Source: Meiothermus sp.
Lineage (GTDB): Bacteria; Deinococcota; Deinococci; Deinococcales; Thermaceae
NCBI RefSeq assembly: GCF_025060375.1
Contig: NZ_JANXCG010000027.1
Span: forward strand, 1 to 61,113
DNA length: 61,113 bases
Direction of reading: 5' to 3'
Shown here: positions 1 through 9,218 of the stretch, piece by piece
Layout: every line of letters begins with the position of its first letter
Numbering within the stretch: position 1 is the first letter of the stretch
The notes under the pieces: generated by a model
What the model saw: only the letters and a program-made list of their open reading frames with translations
What the model was told of the DNA's origin: nothing
The model's database searches: none
Position numbers and translations under genes: made by a program

Positions 1-145
1 TGTGGAGATGGTGATGCCTGGGGACAACGTGACGTTTACGGTGGAGCTGATCAAGCCGATTGCGCTGGAGGAGGGCTTGCGGTTTGCCATCCGGGAGGGT
101 GGTCGCACCGTGGGTGCGGGGGTGGTGTCCAAGATCATCGAATAA
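1..145 (+). CDS. tuf: Elongation factor Tu, C-terminal end (partial)
   Basis: The window opens inside this gene; 47 codons and a TAA stop remain. The residues match the last beta-barrel domain (domain III) of EF-Tu, with the typical 'MPGDN' turn, the stretch '[14 protein letters not shown]' and the ending VVSKIIE. EF-Tu is the GTPase that brings aminoacyl-tRNA to the ribosome. It lies just before rpmG-secE-nusG, the order usual in Thermus and relatives. The start and GTPase domain are outside the window. Confidence 0.97.
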   Translation, partial: VEMVMPGDNVTFTVELIKPIALEEGLRFAIREGGRTVGAGVVSKIIE

Positions 146-167
146 CGTGATAGACTAAAGCCTTGCT

Positions 168-200
168 GGCCCGGTCAGGCGACGGGAGCCTGGCTGGGCC
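168..200 (+). promoter_or_regulatory. Stable hairpin between tuf and rpmG
   Basis: Bases 168-180 pair with 188-200 over 13 continuous pairs (two of them G-U), closing a 7-base loop. The hairpin ends about 12 bases before the rpmG Shine-Dalgarno sequence and has no T-run after it, so it is not a normal terminator. Inference: an RNA processing or stabilising site, or an attenuating structure, setting the ratio of tuf to rpmG-secE-nusG message. Confidence 0.5.
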
Positions 201-220
201 GAAGGCTGAAAGAGGAACCT

Positions 221-385
221 ATGGCCAGCGAAATCCGGATCAAGCTGCTCCTGGAGTGTACGGGGTGCAAGCGCCGCAACTACGCCAGCGAAAAGAACAA
301 GCGCAACACCACGGCCAAGCTCGAGCTCAAGAAGTACTGCCCCTGGTGCAACAAGCACCTCCCCCACCGGGAAGTAAAAATCTGA
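221..385 (+). CDS. rpmG: 50S ribosomal protein L33
   Basis: A 54-residue basic protein of the large ribosomal subunit. It keeps the zinc-ribbon form of L33: a CxxC pair (CTGC) near residue 13 and a second one (CPWC) near residue 40, with the family motif [13 protein letters not shown] between them. The ATG follows AGAGG at good spacing. It is too short to be noticed easily but is clearly coding; the stop lies 10 bases before secE. Position between tuf and secE is standard for this phylum. Confidence 0.97.
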   Translation: MASEIRIKLLLECTGCKRRNYASEKNKRNTTAKLELKKYCPWCNKHLPHREVKI

Positions 386-395
386 GGGGGGACCC

Positions 396-611
396 ATGGC
401 CCAAGAGAACACCGCCCCTAAGCGCTCCCTTGGCGCCCGAATCATCAACTACTTTCGCGAGGCTCGTGCTGAGCTTTCCCGGGTAACCTGGTCAACTCGC
501 CAGGAGATCATCGAGTCCACTCAGGTTATTCTGGTCTTTGCGGCGGTGGCAATGGTGGTGCTGGGGCTCATCGATACCGTCTTCCGCTTCATCACGGTGC
601 GCCTACCGTGA
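396..611 (+). CDS. secE: Preprotein translocase subunit SecE
   Basis: 71 residues: a short charged N-terminal part with the conserved amphipathic stretch 'FREARAELSRVTWSTRQE' followed by a single membrane helix (about residues 42-65). This is the one-helix bacterial form of SecE, which clamps SecY in the protein-export channel. It follows rpmG by 10 bases with GGGGG before the ATG and precedes nusG by 12 bases, so the three are co-transcribed. Confidence 0.97.
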   Translation: MAQENTAPKRSLGARIINYFREARAELSRVTWSTRQEIIESTQVILVFAAVAMVVLGLIDTVFRFITVRLP

Positions 612-623
612 CGGGTATCCGCT

Positions 624-1181
624 ATGAGCATTGAATGGTACGCCGTTCACACCTATGTGGGCTACGAGGAAAAGGTCAAGGAGAACCTCGAGCAGCGGGT
701 GAAGGCCCTTGGAATGCAGGACAAAATCTTCCAGGTCCTGATTCCTACCGAAGAGGTGGTGGAGCACCGCGAGGGGGGCAAGAAGGAGGTCATTCGCCGC
801 AAACTCTACCCCGGCTACATCTACGTGTTGGTGGACCTGGGTGATACCCCGGGTGAGGTCAACGAGGCCTGGGAGGTGGTGCGGAACACGCCGGGAGTGA
901 CTGGATTTGTGGGCACCGCCACCCGCCCTGTGCCCCTAACCCCCGATGAGGTGCAGCACCTTTTGGAGGTTTCCGGCCTGGCAGGCAAAAAGGAAACCCC
1001 AAAGGCTCAGGTGGCTTTCAAGGAGGGCGATGTGGTGCGGGTAATCTCGGGTCCGTTCGCCGACTTTACCGGGGTGGTAGGGGAGGTCAACCTCGAGCGG
1101 CAGAAGGTTAAGGTGCTGGTTTCCATCTTTGGCCGGGAAACCCCTGTGGAGCTTGACTTTTCTCAGGTGGTTCGGGCTTAG
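624..1181 (+). CDS. nusG: Transcription termination/antitermination factor NusG
   Basis: 185 residues. The N-terminal NGN domain (about 1-115) starts with [12 protein letters not shown], and the KOW domain (about 130-185) contains [19 protein letters not shown]. NusG binds RNA polymerase and links it to Rho or to the ribosome through S10. Normal length for the family. It ends 84 bases before rplK; that gap holds the candidate L1 control site. Confidence 0.97.
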   Translation: MSIEWYAVHTYVGYEEKVKENLEQRVKALGMQDKIFQVLIPTEEVVEHREGGKKEVIRRKLYPGYIYVLVDLGDTPGEVNEAWEVVRNTPGVTGFVGTATRPVPLTPDEVQHLLEVSGLAGKKETPKAQVAFKEGDVVRVISGPFADFTGVVGEVNLERQKVKVLVSIFGRETPVELDFSQVVRA

Positions 1182-1204
1182 GCTCTTAGGTGAGAGACCG
1201 GTTT

Positions 1205-1242
1205 TGGGCGGGCGATAACACCACGAAGTTCGTGGGAGCCCA
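1205..1242 (+). promoter_or_regulatory. Candidate ribosomal protein L1 autoregulatory leader
   Basis: The leader of rplK folds into an outer stem (1205-1209 with 1238-1242) and an inner stem (1221-1226 with 1230-1235), separated by an asymmetric internal loop: 11 bases on the 5' side and GA on the 3' side. The GUGGGAGCC strand resembles the known L1-binding element, which mimics the L1 site on 23S rRNA and lets L1 repress its own rplK-rplA message. The position is as expected; the match to the consensus was judged by eye. Confidence 0.55.
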
Positions 1243-1265
1243 GACAGCAAAAAGGAGGAAGCGAA

Positions 1266-1700
1266 ATGAAAAAGGTTACAGCCGTAGTCAAGCTACAACT
1301 CCCAGCAGGAAAAGCAACCCCAGCTCCCCCGGTGGGCCCTGCTTTGGGGCAGCATGGGGCCAACATCATGGAGTTTGTCAAGGCGTTCAATGCGGCCAGC
1401 GCCCACATGGGCGACGCCATCGTGCCGGTGGAGATTACCATTTACTCCGACCGCTCCTTTACCTTCGTGACCAAGACCCCGCCGGCCTCCTACCTGATTC
1501 GCAAGGCTGCGGGGATTGAGAAGGGTTCGGGTAAGGCTGGTCGGGAAAAGGTGGGCAAGTTGACCTGGGAGCAGTGCCTGGAAATTGCCAAGCAAAAGAT
1601 GCCCGACATGAACGCAGGCGACCTGGAGGCAGCCGCTCGGCAGATTGCTGGCTCGGCCCGTTCCATGGGTGTGGAAGTCACGGGGGTGCCCAATGCCTAA
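1266..1700 (+). CDS. rplK: 50S ribosomal protein L11
   Basis: 144 residues, full length. The N-terminal domain has the proline-rich '[17 protein letters not shown]' element, and the C-terminal rRNA-binding domain ends in [11 protein letters not shown]11 forms the GTPase-associated centre and is the thiostrepton site. The ATG follows a strong AAAGGAGG. Its last 8 bases overlap the start of rplA, which implies translational coupling. Probably repressed together with rplA by L1. Confidence 0.98.
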   Translation: MKKVTAVVKLQLPAGKATPAPPVGPALGQHGANIMEFVKAFNAASAHMGDAIVPVEITIYSDRSFTFVTKTPPASYLIRKAAGIEKGSGKAGREKVGKLTWEQCLEIAKQKMPDMNAGDLEAAARQIAGSARSMGVEVTGVPNA

Positions 1701-2394
1701 GCGCGGTAAACGCTATCGGGCCATTGTGGAAAGGGTAGACCTCCAAAAGGTCTACAGCATTGAGGAGGCAGCCGCCCTGATTCCGCAGATCAGAAGCGCC
1801 CGTTTTGACGAGACGGTGGAGATTCACGTGAGGCTTGGAATCGACGCCAAGAAGTCGGACCAAAATGTGCGCTCCACCGTGGCCTTGCCCCATGGCACGG
1901 GCCGTGCGGTGCGGGTGCTGGCTATTGCCAAAGGGGAGAAGATTGCCGAAGCCCAAGCGGCGGGTGCGGACATCGCGGCGGGTGAGGAGATCATCCAGGA
2001 GATTCTGGATGGCCGCTCCGACTTCGATGCGGTGGTGGCAACCCCTGATGTGATGGGCGCAGTGGGCTCCAAGTTGGGCCGCATCCTGGGGCCTAAGGGC
2101 CTGCTGCCCAACCCTAAGGCGGGAACCGTGGGCTTTAATATCGGTGAGATCGTACGGGAGATTAAGGCCGGTCGGATTGAATTCCGCAACGACAAAACCG
2201 GTGTGGTGCATGCCCCGGTGGGCAAGGCCAGCTTTACCCCCGAGCAGATTGCCGAGAACGTGCGAGCCTTCCTCAAGGCGGTGGAGAGTGCTAAGCCAGA
2301 GGGGGCCAAAGGCACCTACCTGCGCTCGGTCTACCTTTCGACCACCATGGGTCCCAGCATCAAGGTAAACCCTGCTAGTGTTAGCAAGGCCTAG
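1693..2394 (+). CDS. rplA: 50S ribosomal protein L1
   Basis: 233 residues when started at the ATG inside the end of rplK (MPKRGKRYR). The reading frame is open further upstream, but those residues belong to the rplK overlap. It has the L1 signature region around '[18 protein letters not shown]' and the C-terminal '[20 protein letters not shown]'. L1 builds the mobile stalk next to the E site and is a translational repressor of its own operon. A rho-independent terminator follows at 2417. Confidence 0.98.
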   Translation: MPKRGKRYRAIVERVDLQKVYSIEEAAALIPQIRSARFDETVEIHVRLGIDAKKSDQNVRSTVALPHGTGRAVRVLAIAKGEKIAEAQAAGADIAAGEEIIQEILDGRSDFDAVVATPDVMGAVGSKLGRILGPKGLLPNPKAGTVGFNIGEIVREIKAGRIEFRNDKTGVVHAPVGKASFTPEQIAENVRAFLKAVESAKPEGAKGTYLRSVYLSTTMGPSIKVNPASVSKA

Positions 2395-2416
2395 AGGTGG
2401 TCTGGGCCTAGGCTCT

Positions 2417-2440
2417 GGCCCCCTTGGGGGGCCTCTTTTT
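2417..2440 (+). terminator. Rho-independent terminator of the rplK-rplA operon
   Basis: GGCCCC (2417-2422) pairs with GGGGCC (2428-2433) around a 5-base loop, followed directly by TCTTTTT. A textbook terminator 22 bases after the rplA stop. Confidence 0.85.
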
Positions 2441-2472
2441 GCTGGCCCAAATTGCGTATGCTAAGCGCTGGC

Positions 2473-3375
2473 ATGACCCCTGCCCAAGCCCTAAGCCTGA
2501 GCCTGCTGGTGGCAGGTGTGGTGTTTGGCCTCAAGTGGTTGGCCTACCTGCTTACCGGTTCAGTGGCGTTGTACTCCGATGCGCTGGAGTCGGTGGTGAA
2601 CATCGTGGCGGCCGCTGTGGCCCTTTTCGCGGTCAGGGTTTCCAGACGCCCAGCCGACCACAACCACCCTTATGGCCACACCAAGGCTGAGTACCTCTCA
2701 GCGGTGTTGGAGGGGGTGTTGATTGTCCTGGCGGCTCTGGCCATCGTGCGGGAGGCCTGGCCTCGGCTGCTCGAGCCGGAGGCCGTTGAAGACCTGGGGC
2801 TGGGCTTGCTGGTTTCCCTGGCGGCCTCGAGCCTCAACGCCCTCCTGGGGTGGTTTCTAATCGCTAGAGGCAGAAGAACCCGCTCCCCTGCGGTGGTGGC
2901 CGACGGGAAGCACGTTTTGACGGATGTGCTGACCTCGGTGGGGGTGATTTTGGGCATGGGGCTGGCTGGCCTGACGGGGTGGTGGCTGCTTGACCCCCTG
3001 CTGGCTATTTTTGTGGCAACGAACATCTTATGGGTGGGCTGGCGGCTGGTGCGGGACTCCCTGGGGGGGCTGATGGACGAGGGGCTACCCGAGGTGGAGC
3101 TGAGCGAGGTTCGGGAAGCCCTGCGCTATGCCTTAGAAGGCCTGGCTGCCGAGGGGAGGGTGCTGGAGGTGCACGACCTCCGTACCCGTCGGGCTGGACC
3201 CCGTACCTTTGTGGAGTTTCACCTGGTGGTGCCGGGAGAGACCACGGTGGAGCAGGCCCACCAAATTTGCGACCGGCTCGAGGGGGCCCTGCAGGCCCGG
3301 CTGGAGGGCCTGCAGACCACCATCCATGTGGAGCCGGACCACAAGGCCAAGCACGCCACCTTCAGGATTGGTTGA
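2473..3375 (+). CDS. Cation diffusion facilitator family metal efflux protein
   Basis: About 300 residues with six membrane helices in the first 200 and a soluble C-terminal domain with scattered histidines (for example near 'TTIHVEPDHKAKHA'). CDF proteins exchange protons for Zn, Fe, Mn or similar ions across the inner membrane. Helix 2 reads SDALESVVN and helix 5 DGKHVLTDVLTS, with HPYGH between helices 2 and 3. The helix-2 metal ligands are E and N rather than the common H/D and D, so the metal cannot be named. The start is uncertain: ATG 2458, TTG 2452 and ATG 2473 are in frame. I chose 2473 because TATGCT at 2457 may be a -10 box. Confidence 0.9.
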   Translation: MTPAQALSLSLLVAGVVFGLKWLAYLLTGSVALYSDALESVVNIVAAAVALFAVRVSRRPADHNHPYGHTKAEYLSAVLEGVLIVLAALAIVREAWPRLLEPEAVEDLGLGLLVSLAASSLNALLGWFLIARGRRTRSPAVVADGKHVLTDVLTSVGVILGMGLAGLTGWWLLDPLLAIFVATNILWVGWRLVRDSLGGLMDEGLPEVELSEVREALRYALEGLAAEGRVLEVHDLRTRRAGPRTFVEFHLVVPGETTVEQAHQICDRLEGALQARLEGLQTTIHVEPDHKAKHATFRIG

Positions 3376-3377
3376 AC

Positions 3378-3857
3378 CTAAGCGTAGGCCAGGTCCACGA
3401 TTATGTAGGTCTGGCTGCCCTTGGGGCCTTTGACCTGCACCTCGTCGCCCACCTTTTTGCCCATTAGGGCCTGGCCCAAAGGGGATTCGTTGGAGATTTT
3501 TCCGCTGAACACATCGGCCTCATGGCTGCCCACCATGGTTAGGCTCATGCGCTGGCCGCTGGGGGTCTCGAGCTCCACCGTTACCCCGATCTGCACCTCG
3601 GTGGGTACCCCGTTGCCCGCCTCCACCACCTGCACCCGGCTGAGGATGTCCTCCAGCTCGGCAATTCGGCTGTTGTTCTCCCACATTGCCCGACGGGCTT
3701 CGTCGTATCCCGCGTTTTCCCGAAGGTCGCCCTCGGCGATGGCCCGGCCCATCTCTTCCGCAATCTGGCGCATCCTTTCGGTTTTCAAGTAGGCCAGCTC
3801 CTGCTCGAGGCGGGCCTTGCCTTCAGCGGTAAGGTACACTGGCTTCTTGTTGGCCAT
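3378..3857 (-). CDS. greA: Transcription elongation factor GreA
   Basis: 159 residues. The N-terminal coiled-coil domain (about 1-75) carries the acidic tip 'LRENAGYDEARR' that reaches into the RNA polymerase channel and stimulates cleavage of backtracked RNA. The FKBP-like C-terminal domain begins near residue 80 and includes 'SNESPLGQALMGKKVGDEV'. Start chosen at ATG 3857 behind GGAGG, not the adjacent TTG. Its stop is 2 bases from the end of the convergent transporter gene. A -10 TATACT lies at 3902-3907. The related antagonist Gfh1 of Thermus is a possible confusion, but the N-terminal tip looks GreA-like. Confidence 0.9.
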   Translation of the reverse strand: MANKKPVYLTAEGKARLEQELAYLKTERMRQIAEEMGRAIAEGDLRENAGYDEARRAMWENNSRIAELEDILSRVQVVEAGNGVPTEVQIGVTVELETPSGQRMSLTMVGSHEADVFSGKISNESPLGQALMGKKVGDEVQVKGPKGSQTYIIVDLAYA

Positions 3858-3901
3858 CAAACAAAACCTCCAAGGGCCTATCCCGGTAGGCCCGGCTTCC
3901 A

Positions 3902-3907
3902 GTATAG
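3902..3907 (-). promoter_or_regulatory. Promoter -10 of greA
   Basis: TATACT on the minus strand about 45 bases before the greA start, in the gap between ribF and greA. No convincing -35 is visible. It allows greA to be transcribed separately from the nudix-ribF pair. Confidence 0.5.
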
Positions 3908-3918
3908 TGGGCCCTTGG

Positions 3919-4806
3919 TCATATGCCCAGCTGCCGACGGGCTGCCTCGGCGTCTTGGGCGAGCTGGGCTTTTAGGGCTTCCAGGCTTTCAAACTTCCGC
4001 TCCTCCCTCAGCCGGGCTAGAAATTCCACGCTCACCTCCTGCCCGTACAGGTCGCCGGCAAAACCGAAGAGGTGCACCTCCAGCCGCAGGTGCTGGCCCA
4101 AAACCGTCGGCCGGTGGCCCACGTTGGCCATGCCCCCGTAGCGGCCCTGGGGGGTTTGGACGCGCACTGCGAAAACCCCCGGAGGCAGGATTTTGAGTGG
4201 GGCCACCCCAACGTTGGCGGTGGGGAAACCCAGCCTTCGCCCCAGCTTGTCGCCCTCCTGGACAATGCCCCTGGCCGAGTAGGGACGGCCCAGAAGGCGC
4301 TGGGCCTCCTCCACCGCCCCCGCCCGCAGAAGCTCCCGAATCCGGCTTGACTTAACCGGTCCACCCAGGAGTTCGAGAAGGGGCAGGGTACGGGCAGGGG
4401 CCACGCTCTGGAGGTCTTCCAAACCCCCCTTGCGCCCCTGGCCGAAGCGGAAGTCAGCCCCTACATAGAAGCACGCCGCCTCGAGGCGCCTTAGCTCTTG
4501 CAGGAATTCCTCTTTGCTGCGCTGGGCAAAGGCTTCGGTAAAGGGCACAACCAGAGCTATTTCCACCCCGAGCCCGCGCAGGAGCTCTACCTTCTCGCTG
4601 AGGTCGGTCAGAAACCCCTCGCCCCGCGTGAAGACCTTGCTGGGGGGGTCGAAGGTGTAGAGGAGCAGGGGGATGTGGCGCTGGTGGGCCTCGTTTCGGG
4701 CCTGGTGGATGAGGTGTTGGTGGCCCAGGTGGAGCCCGTCAAAGCTGCCAATGGCCACCACCTTGGGGCCAGTCGGGGCGTCCTGAGGGTCGTTGATGAG
4801 GAGCAT
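3919..4806 (-). CDS. ribF: Bifunctional riboflavin kinase / FAD synthetase
   Basis: 295 residues. The N-terminal nucleotidyl-transferase domain has 'GSFDGLHLGHQHLI' (the HxGH-type motif), and the C-terminal flavokinase domain, from about residue 170, has 'GRRLGFPTANV' and 'GMANVGHRPT'. It phosphorylates riboflavin to FMN and adenylates it to FAD. The frame is open for 48 more codons upstream, but those overlap the Nudix gene; MLLINDP at 4806 is 7 bases after the Nudix stop. The pair looks like an operon. Confidence 0.95.
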   Translation of the reverse strand: MLLINDPQDAPTGPKVVAIGSFDGLHLGHQHLIHQARNEAHQRHIPLLLYTFDPPSKVFTRGEGFLTDLSEKVELLRGLGVEIALVVPFTEAFAQRSKEEFLQELRRLEAACFYVGADFRFGQGRKGGLEDLQSVAPARTLPLLELLGGPVKSSRIRELLRAGAVEEAQRLLGRPYSARGIVQEGDKLGRRLGFPTANVGVAPLKILPPGVFAVRVQTPQGRYGGMANVGHRPTVLGQHLRLEVHLFGFAGDLYGQEVSVEFLARLREERKFESLEALKAQLAQDAEAARRQLGI

Positions 4807-4813
4807 GGCCGAG

Positions 4814-5311
4814 CTAGACCGGGCGCTGGGCGGTTTCCAGCAGGTAGTAGAGAATTCCGGCCATGGCCGGGGCGGAGATCTGCTCCCTTCCCGCCTGGGC
4901 TGCGCGGTAGACCTCCTTGGGGTCGTGCCATTCCACCGAGATCTGCTCATCGGGGTCTGGGGTTCCCCGGGCTGGCCGGAGGTCTTTAGCCCGGAAGAGA
5001 AAGACCTTTTCGTTGCAGAAGCCAGGGGATACGTAGAAGCTGTTGAGAAACTCCAACTCCCCGCTGAGCTGGGTTTCCTCAGCTAGCTCGCGCAGGGCCG
5101 CCTCCAGGGGGGTTTCACCCCGATGGATGAGGCCGGCAGGGAGCTCGAGGGTGCTACCGCCCACCGCTGGGCGATGCTGCCGCACGAACAGGAGCTTGCC
5201 GTCGCATTCAGCCAGTATGGCCACTGCGTGGTCATGCTCCACAACCTCGAAGCCGTTCTCTATGGCCAGGTTCAGGATGCGGCCCCGATACAGGTAGTGT
5301 CGCGAGGGCAT
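4814..5311 (-). CDS. Nudix hydrolase, ADP-ribose pyrophosphatase-like
   Basis: 165 residues. The Nudix box lies near residues 60-82 (GLIHRGETPLEAALRELAEE then TQL) and fits G-x5-E-x7-RE-x-x-EE, except that the late glycine is Gln. An LPAG stretch just before the box and a VSPGF stretch after it are typical of the ADP-ribose pyrophosphatase group, which splits ADP-ribose to AMP and ribose-5-phosphate. It is followed 7 bases later by ribF. TAGCTT lies 6 bases before the ATG, so the gene may be leaderless. The exact substrate is not certain. Confidence 0.85.
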   Translation of the reverse strand: MPSRHYLYRGRILNLAIENGFEVVEHDHAVAILAECDGKLLFVRQHRPAVGGSTLELPAGLIHRGETPLEAALRELAEETQLSGELEFLNSFYVSPGFCNEKVFLFRAKDLRPARGTPDPDEQISVEWHDPKEVYRAAQAGREQISAPAMAGILYYLLETAQRPV

Positions 5312-5367
5312 GAGCTCAAGCTAATGGGTGGGGCCACAAACGTCAAATCGGCCCGGTTCAGGTGGCT

Positions 5368-5373
5368 TAGACT
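5368..5373 (+). promoter_or_regulatory. Leaderless-type promoter of ppc (-10 TAGACT)
   Basis: TAGACT ends 8 bases before the chosen ATG at 5382. This places the transcript start at or next to the start codon. No Shine-Dalgarno is present. Confidence 0.5.
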
Positions 5374-5381
5374 GGGGCGGG

Positions 5382-8042
5382 ATGGAGGACTTGCTCTTCG
5401 CAGAGCTGAAGCGGGAGGTGGACCTGCTGGGGCGGGCCTTGGGGAAGGCCATCCGCACGCTTTCGGGTGAACGGGTGTTTGCCTTGGAGGAGCGGATTCG
5501 TGAGCTAACCAAGGCCCTGCGGCACGCCCCCAGCGAGGCCGGTCGTCGGGAACTTTTGGGGTTGATACAGGGTCTGTCCCTCCCGGAGGCCGAGGCGGTG
5601 GTTCGGGCTTTTTCCGCCTACTTTCACCTGGTCAACCTGGCCGAAGAGCGCCAGCGGGTGCGGGTTAACCGGGAGCGGGAGAAGAGGAGCACCCCTGAGG
5701 CGCCTCGAGGTGAGTCCTTTCTAGCCCTGGTGGGCCAGCTCAAGGCCCAAGGGCTTGGCTACGAGGAGGTGGTAGCGGTTCTCTCCCGCCTGCGGCTGCA
5801 CCTAACCTTCACGGCCCACCCCACCGAGACCCGCCGCCGCACCCAACGGCACCACCTGGCAGAGGTTCAGAGGCTTTTGGAGCGGCTTGAGCGGGGCGAG
5901 CCGGTTCTGGAGGAGCTGGAGGCGCGGGTTACGCTGCTTTGGGGCACCACCGAGTTGCGGAAGGCCCGGCCCAGCGTGGAGGACGAGGTCAAAGGTGGGC
6001 TGTTCTACGCCACGGGTGCGCTCTGGCAGGCTGTGCCGAGGCTGGTAGAGGGGTTGGAGCGGGCGGTGGAGGCTCACTACGGCAGGCGGCCCGATTTGAC
6101 CCCTCCTTTGGTCTTCAGAAGCTGGATTGGGGGAGACCGCGATGGAAACCCCAATGTGACCCCCGAGGTAACCGCCTGGGCCCAGAAGTACGCCCGGGAA
6201 TTGGCGTTGCGCCAGTTTGTGGATGGGGTGGATGGGCAGATTCGCGACCTTTCCCTGACCGAGGACCGGGTGGCCATCAGCCGCGAGCTGAGGCTGGCCT
6301 TGGAGGAGCAGGCCCGTCGCCTCAGCCTGCCTGAGCGCTTTCAAGGGGAGCCATACCGCCGATTCGGTATGGGTTTGCGCCGCCGGCTGCGTTCCTTGCT
6401 CGGGGAGATGGGTCCAGGTTACGAGAGCACCCAGGAGTTTGCCGACGACCTGCGCAAGATGGAGGGCAGCCTAGAGCAGCTTGGCCTGGGGAATGTGGCG
6501 CGAACCTTTGTGCGACCCCTCCGGTTCAACGCGCTGGCCTTCGGGCTGGACCTGGTGGCCCTGGACCTGCGCGAAGAGTCCCGGGTCCTGTCTGAGGCGG
6601 TGGCCGAGCTTTTGAGGGTGGGAGGCCTGCAGGAGAACTACCTGGCCCTGGACCCCGAGGCGCGGGAGGTGCTCCTCACCCAGGAGCTGGCCACTGCCCG
6701 TCCCCTGGCCCCGGTGGGCTACCGCCCGCAGAGCCGAGCCCTTCAGACTGCCCTGGAGGCCCTGCGGGTCTGGCGGGCTCGAGGGGCCCACGTGGTCTCC
6801 ATGACCCACCACCCCAGCGACCTGCTCGAGGTCATGCTGCTGGCCCGGGAGGTGGGGCTTTACCGGCCCGGGCGGGGCCTGCCCTTTGATGTGGTGCCGC
6901 TCTTTGAGACCCTGAGCGACCTGCAAAACGCGCCCAGGGTGGTGGCCCGGTTGCTTGAGAATCCGGTGTTTATGGCCCATGTGCAGGGTCGGGGGGGGCT
7001 CGAGGTCATGATTGGCTACTCCGACTCCAACAAGGATGCGGGCTTCCTGGCGGCCAACTGGGCGCTCTACCAGGCCCAGGAGGCCATCAGCGCGGTGGCC
7101 AAAAGCCGAAACGTGCAGGTCTACTACTTCCACGGCCGGGGCACCTCCACCGCGCGGGGGGGTGGCACCGCCGGGCGGGCCATTGCCAGCCTGCCCCCCG
7201 GCACGGTAGGAAGCCGGATGCGCCTGACCGAGCAGGGCGAAGCCCTGGCCGACCGCTACGCCCACCCCGAGCTGGCCTACCGCAACCTCGAGCAGATGCT
7301 CTACCACCTGGCCTTGGCCTCGGCCCGCGACCTCTACGGTCAGGCCGAGCCTCTCCCAGAGGCGTGGCGAGAGGCCATGGAACGGGCCGCCCAGCGCTCC
7401 ACCGAGGCCTACCGGGAGCTGCTCTTGCGCCCGGGGTTCTTTGAGTTCTACGAGCAACTCACCCCCATCCGCGAGATTGGGGCCCTCAACATCGCCAGCC
7501 GCCCGGTTTATCGCTCGGGGCGGGTGCGGGAAATCAAAGACCTGAGGGCCATCCCCTGGGTGATGTCCTGGACGCAGGTGCGGCTTTTGCTGCCGGGTTG
7601 GTATGGCCTGGCCGAGGGCCTGGAGGAGATTCCCCTAGGCCTGCGGCGGGAGATGTTTGAGGGGTGGCCCTTCTTCGCCACCACCCTGGACAGTGCGGCC
7701 ATTGCCCTGGCCAAAGCCGACCTGGGCATTGCCCGGGAGTACCTTCGCCTGGTGGAACCCAAGCTGGCCGAGCGTTTCTTTCCCTCCATCGCCCGGTCCT
7801 TCGAGAGGAGCAGAGCCTTGCTGGAGGAGACCTTCCAGGGTCCCCTGCTCCGCAACCACCCGGTGCTGGCTCGCCAGACCGAACTCAGAAACCCTTATGT
7901 CGACCCCATCTCGCTGGTGCAGGTGGAGCTTCTAGCCCGCTACCGCCGAACCCCCCCGGAGTCGCCTGAGCGGCCCGGCCTCGAGCGGGCCCTAATGCTC
8001 TCCATCCTGGGGATTGCGGCTGGCTTGCGCAACGCGGGCTAA
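5382..8042 (+). CDS. ppc: Phosphoenolpyruvate carboxylase
   Basis: 886 residues from MEDLLFAEL; in-frame upstream codons are rejected because of the promoter position. It adds bicarbonate to phosphoenolpyruvate to make oxaloacetate, feeding the citric acid cycle. Hallmarks: the catalytic-histidine motif [11 protein letters not shown] (about residue 145), the [10 protein letters not shown] motif (about 545) and the substrate loop [13 protein letters not shown] (about 580). Length is normal. The stop overlaps the end of the convergent amidase by 4 bases. Confidence 0.97.
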   Translation: MEDLLFAELKREVDLLGRALGKAIRTLSGERVFALEERIRELTKALRHAPSEAGRRELLGLIQGLSLPEAEAVVRAFSAYFHLVNLAEERQRVRVNREREKRSTPEAPRGESFLALVGQLKAQGLGYEEVVAVLSRLRLHLTFTAHPTETRRRTQRHHLAEVQRLLERLERGEPVLEELEARVTLLWGTTELRKARPSVEDEVKGGLFYATGALWQAVPRLVEGLERAVEAHYGRRPDLTPPLVFRSWIGGDRDGNPNVTPEVTAWAQKYARELALRQFVDGVDGQIRDLSLTEDRVAISRELRLALEEQARRLSLPERFQGEPYRRFGMGLRRRLRSLLGEMGPGYESTQEFADDLRKMEGSLEQLGLGNVARTFVRPLRFNALAFGLDLVALDLREESRVLSEAVAELLRVGGLQENYLALDPEAREVLLTQELATARPLAPVGYRPQSRALQTALEALRVWRARGAHVVSMTHHPSDLLEVMLLAREVGLYRPGRGLPFDVVPLFETLSDLQNAPRVVARLLENPVFMAHVQGRGGLEVMIGYSDSNKDAGFLAANWALYQAQEAISAVAKSRNVQVYYFHGRGTSTARGGGTAGRAIASLPPGTVGSRMRLTEQGEALADRYAHPELAYRNLEQMLYHLALASARDLYGQAEPLPEAWREAMERAAQRSTEAYRELLLRPGFFEFYEQLTPIREIGALNIASRPVYRSGRVREIKDLRAIPWVMSWTQVRLLLPGWYGLAEGLEEIPLGLRREMFEGWPFFATTLDSAAIALAKADLGIAREYLRLVEPKLAERFFPSIARSFERSRALLEETFQGPLLRNHPVLARQTELRNPYVDPISLVQVELLARYRRTPPESPERPGLERALMLSILGIAAGLRNAG

Positions 8043-9214
8043 GGGCCTCCAAAAGCCCTTCGGGCCAGCGCCAGCAGTCCCAGGTCGCTGCCCCAAGGCC
8101 CCACCAGCTGGACGCCGATGGGCTTCGCCTCCGGTTGCCCGGCCGGCACCGAGATCACCGGTGCGCCCAGCAGGCTGGCGTAGCAGGTGAGGCTCAGGGT
8201 GCGCCAGCGGAAGGCCAGGGCCCCTTCGGCGTCTTGCAGCTCACTGAGGGGTGGGGCGCTGGTGGGGGTCGCGGGCAACAGCACGAGCGTGCCGGGTAAA
8301 AGCCAAGCCCCCATCTCGGCCCGTAGCTGTGCCTGATGGCTCAAGGCCCGCCCAACTTCCCCCGGGGTGAGCCGGGAGGCCATCTCCAGGAGCCTGCGCA
8401 CATCCTCACCCAGGCGCGGCTGCTGCGCCTCGAGCCACTCCTGGTGAAAACCCCAGGCCTCTGCCCCCTGCAAGACCCGCTGGGTTTCGCGGGCCGCCTC
8501 CAGCAAGCCCAGCCGCCTCTCCTTGATGGCGATGCCCTGGGCCTCGAGCCTCTGCGCCGCCCGCTCTACCGCTTGCTGGGCCTCAGGGCTGGAGAGTTCC
8601 AGGGCGTCGCTCACGATCACCGCCTGTGCAAAACCCACCGCTGGCAGGGCCTCGGAGAGCAGGACTCGGGCAAAGCGCTCCATCACCCCTGGGTCGGCTG
8701 CCAGGAGCCCCACGGTGTCGTAGCTGGGGGCCAGGGGCACCACCCCCTGGGTGGGGATGGCCCCGTGGGTGGGCCGGTAGCCGTAGATACCGCAGAAGGA
8801 GGCCGGAATCCGCACCGAGCCCGCGGTGTCGCTACCCAGGGCCACTGGCACCAGACCCGCGGCCACCGCCACTGCCGACCCCGAAGAGGAGCCCCCGGGA
8901 ATTCCATCCGGTACCCTGGGGTTTTTGGGGGTGCCGAAGTGGGGGTTGATGCCGGTTATGCCGTAGGCCAGCTCGTGGGTGTGGGTCTTGGCCACCAGCC
9001 TGGCCCCTGCCCGCTTGAGTGCCGCCACCGCCCAAGCGTCCCGGGTTGGAAGGCCCCAGCGTTCGGCAAATTCGGGGTTGCCCGCCCCGGTGGGTAGCCC
9101 GGCCACGTCGAAGATGTCCTTGGCGGCGAAGGTAAGCCCAGTCAGCGGACCGCACCCCTGCTCGGGTCCCTCCACCCAGGCCACCACCGCTCCGCAGTCG
9201 TCCCTTAGGTTCAC
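8039..9214 (-). CDS. Amidase signature family amidase
   Basis: 391 residues with the Ser-cisSer-Lys triad of the family: Lys in 'TFAAKDIFD' (about residue 32), then 'GGSSSGSA' (about 107) and the nucleophile region 'GSDTAGSVR' (about 129). Such enzymes hydrolyse amides; GatA-like proteins amidate tRNA, but this one is shorter than GatA and has no gatB or gatC next to it, so a stand-alone amidase is more likely. The substrate is unknown. GTG start, 6 bases after a TAAGAT -10 box that lies inside the palindrome at 9219-9240. Confidence 0.85.
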   Translation of the reverse strand: MNLRDDCGAVVAWVEGPEQGCGPLTGLTFAAKDIFDVAGLPTGAGNPEFAERWGLPTRDAWAVAALKRAGARLVAKTHTHELAYGITGINPHFGTPKNPRVPDGIPGGSSSGSAVAVAAGLVPVALGSDTAGSVRIPASFCGIYGYRPTHGAIPTQGVVPLAPSYDTVGLLAADPGVMERFARVLLSEALPAVGFAQAVIVSDALELSSPEAQQAVERAAQRLEAQGIAIKERRLGLLEAARETQRVLQGAEAWGFHQEWLEAQQPRLGEDVRRLLEMASRLTPGEVGRALSHQAQLRAEMGAWLLPGTLVLLPATPTSAPPLSELQDAEGALAFRWRTLSLTCYASLLGAPVISVPAGQPEAKPIGVQLVGPWGSDLGLLALARRAFGGP

Positions 9215-9218
9215 CCCG

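Noticed and set aside
3919-4950. Longer form of RibF starting about 48 codons upstream of 4806
   Set aside because: The extension lies within the Nudix coding sequence, is rich in Arg, Pro and Ser, and has no RibF homology; the ATG at 4806 fits the family and the operon spacing.
6471-7457. Open frame of 328 codons antisense to ppc
   Set aside because: It lies opposite conserved PEP carboxylase motifs and has a biased composition (Gly, His, Gln, Pro). It is a shadow frame.
8039-9214. Amidase as GatA of the tRNA amidotransferase
   Set aside because: It is shorter than GatA, and no gatB or gatC is adjacent; the GatA-specific stretches were not seen.
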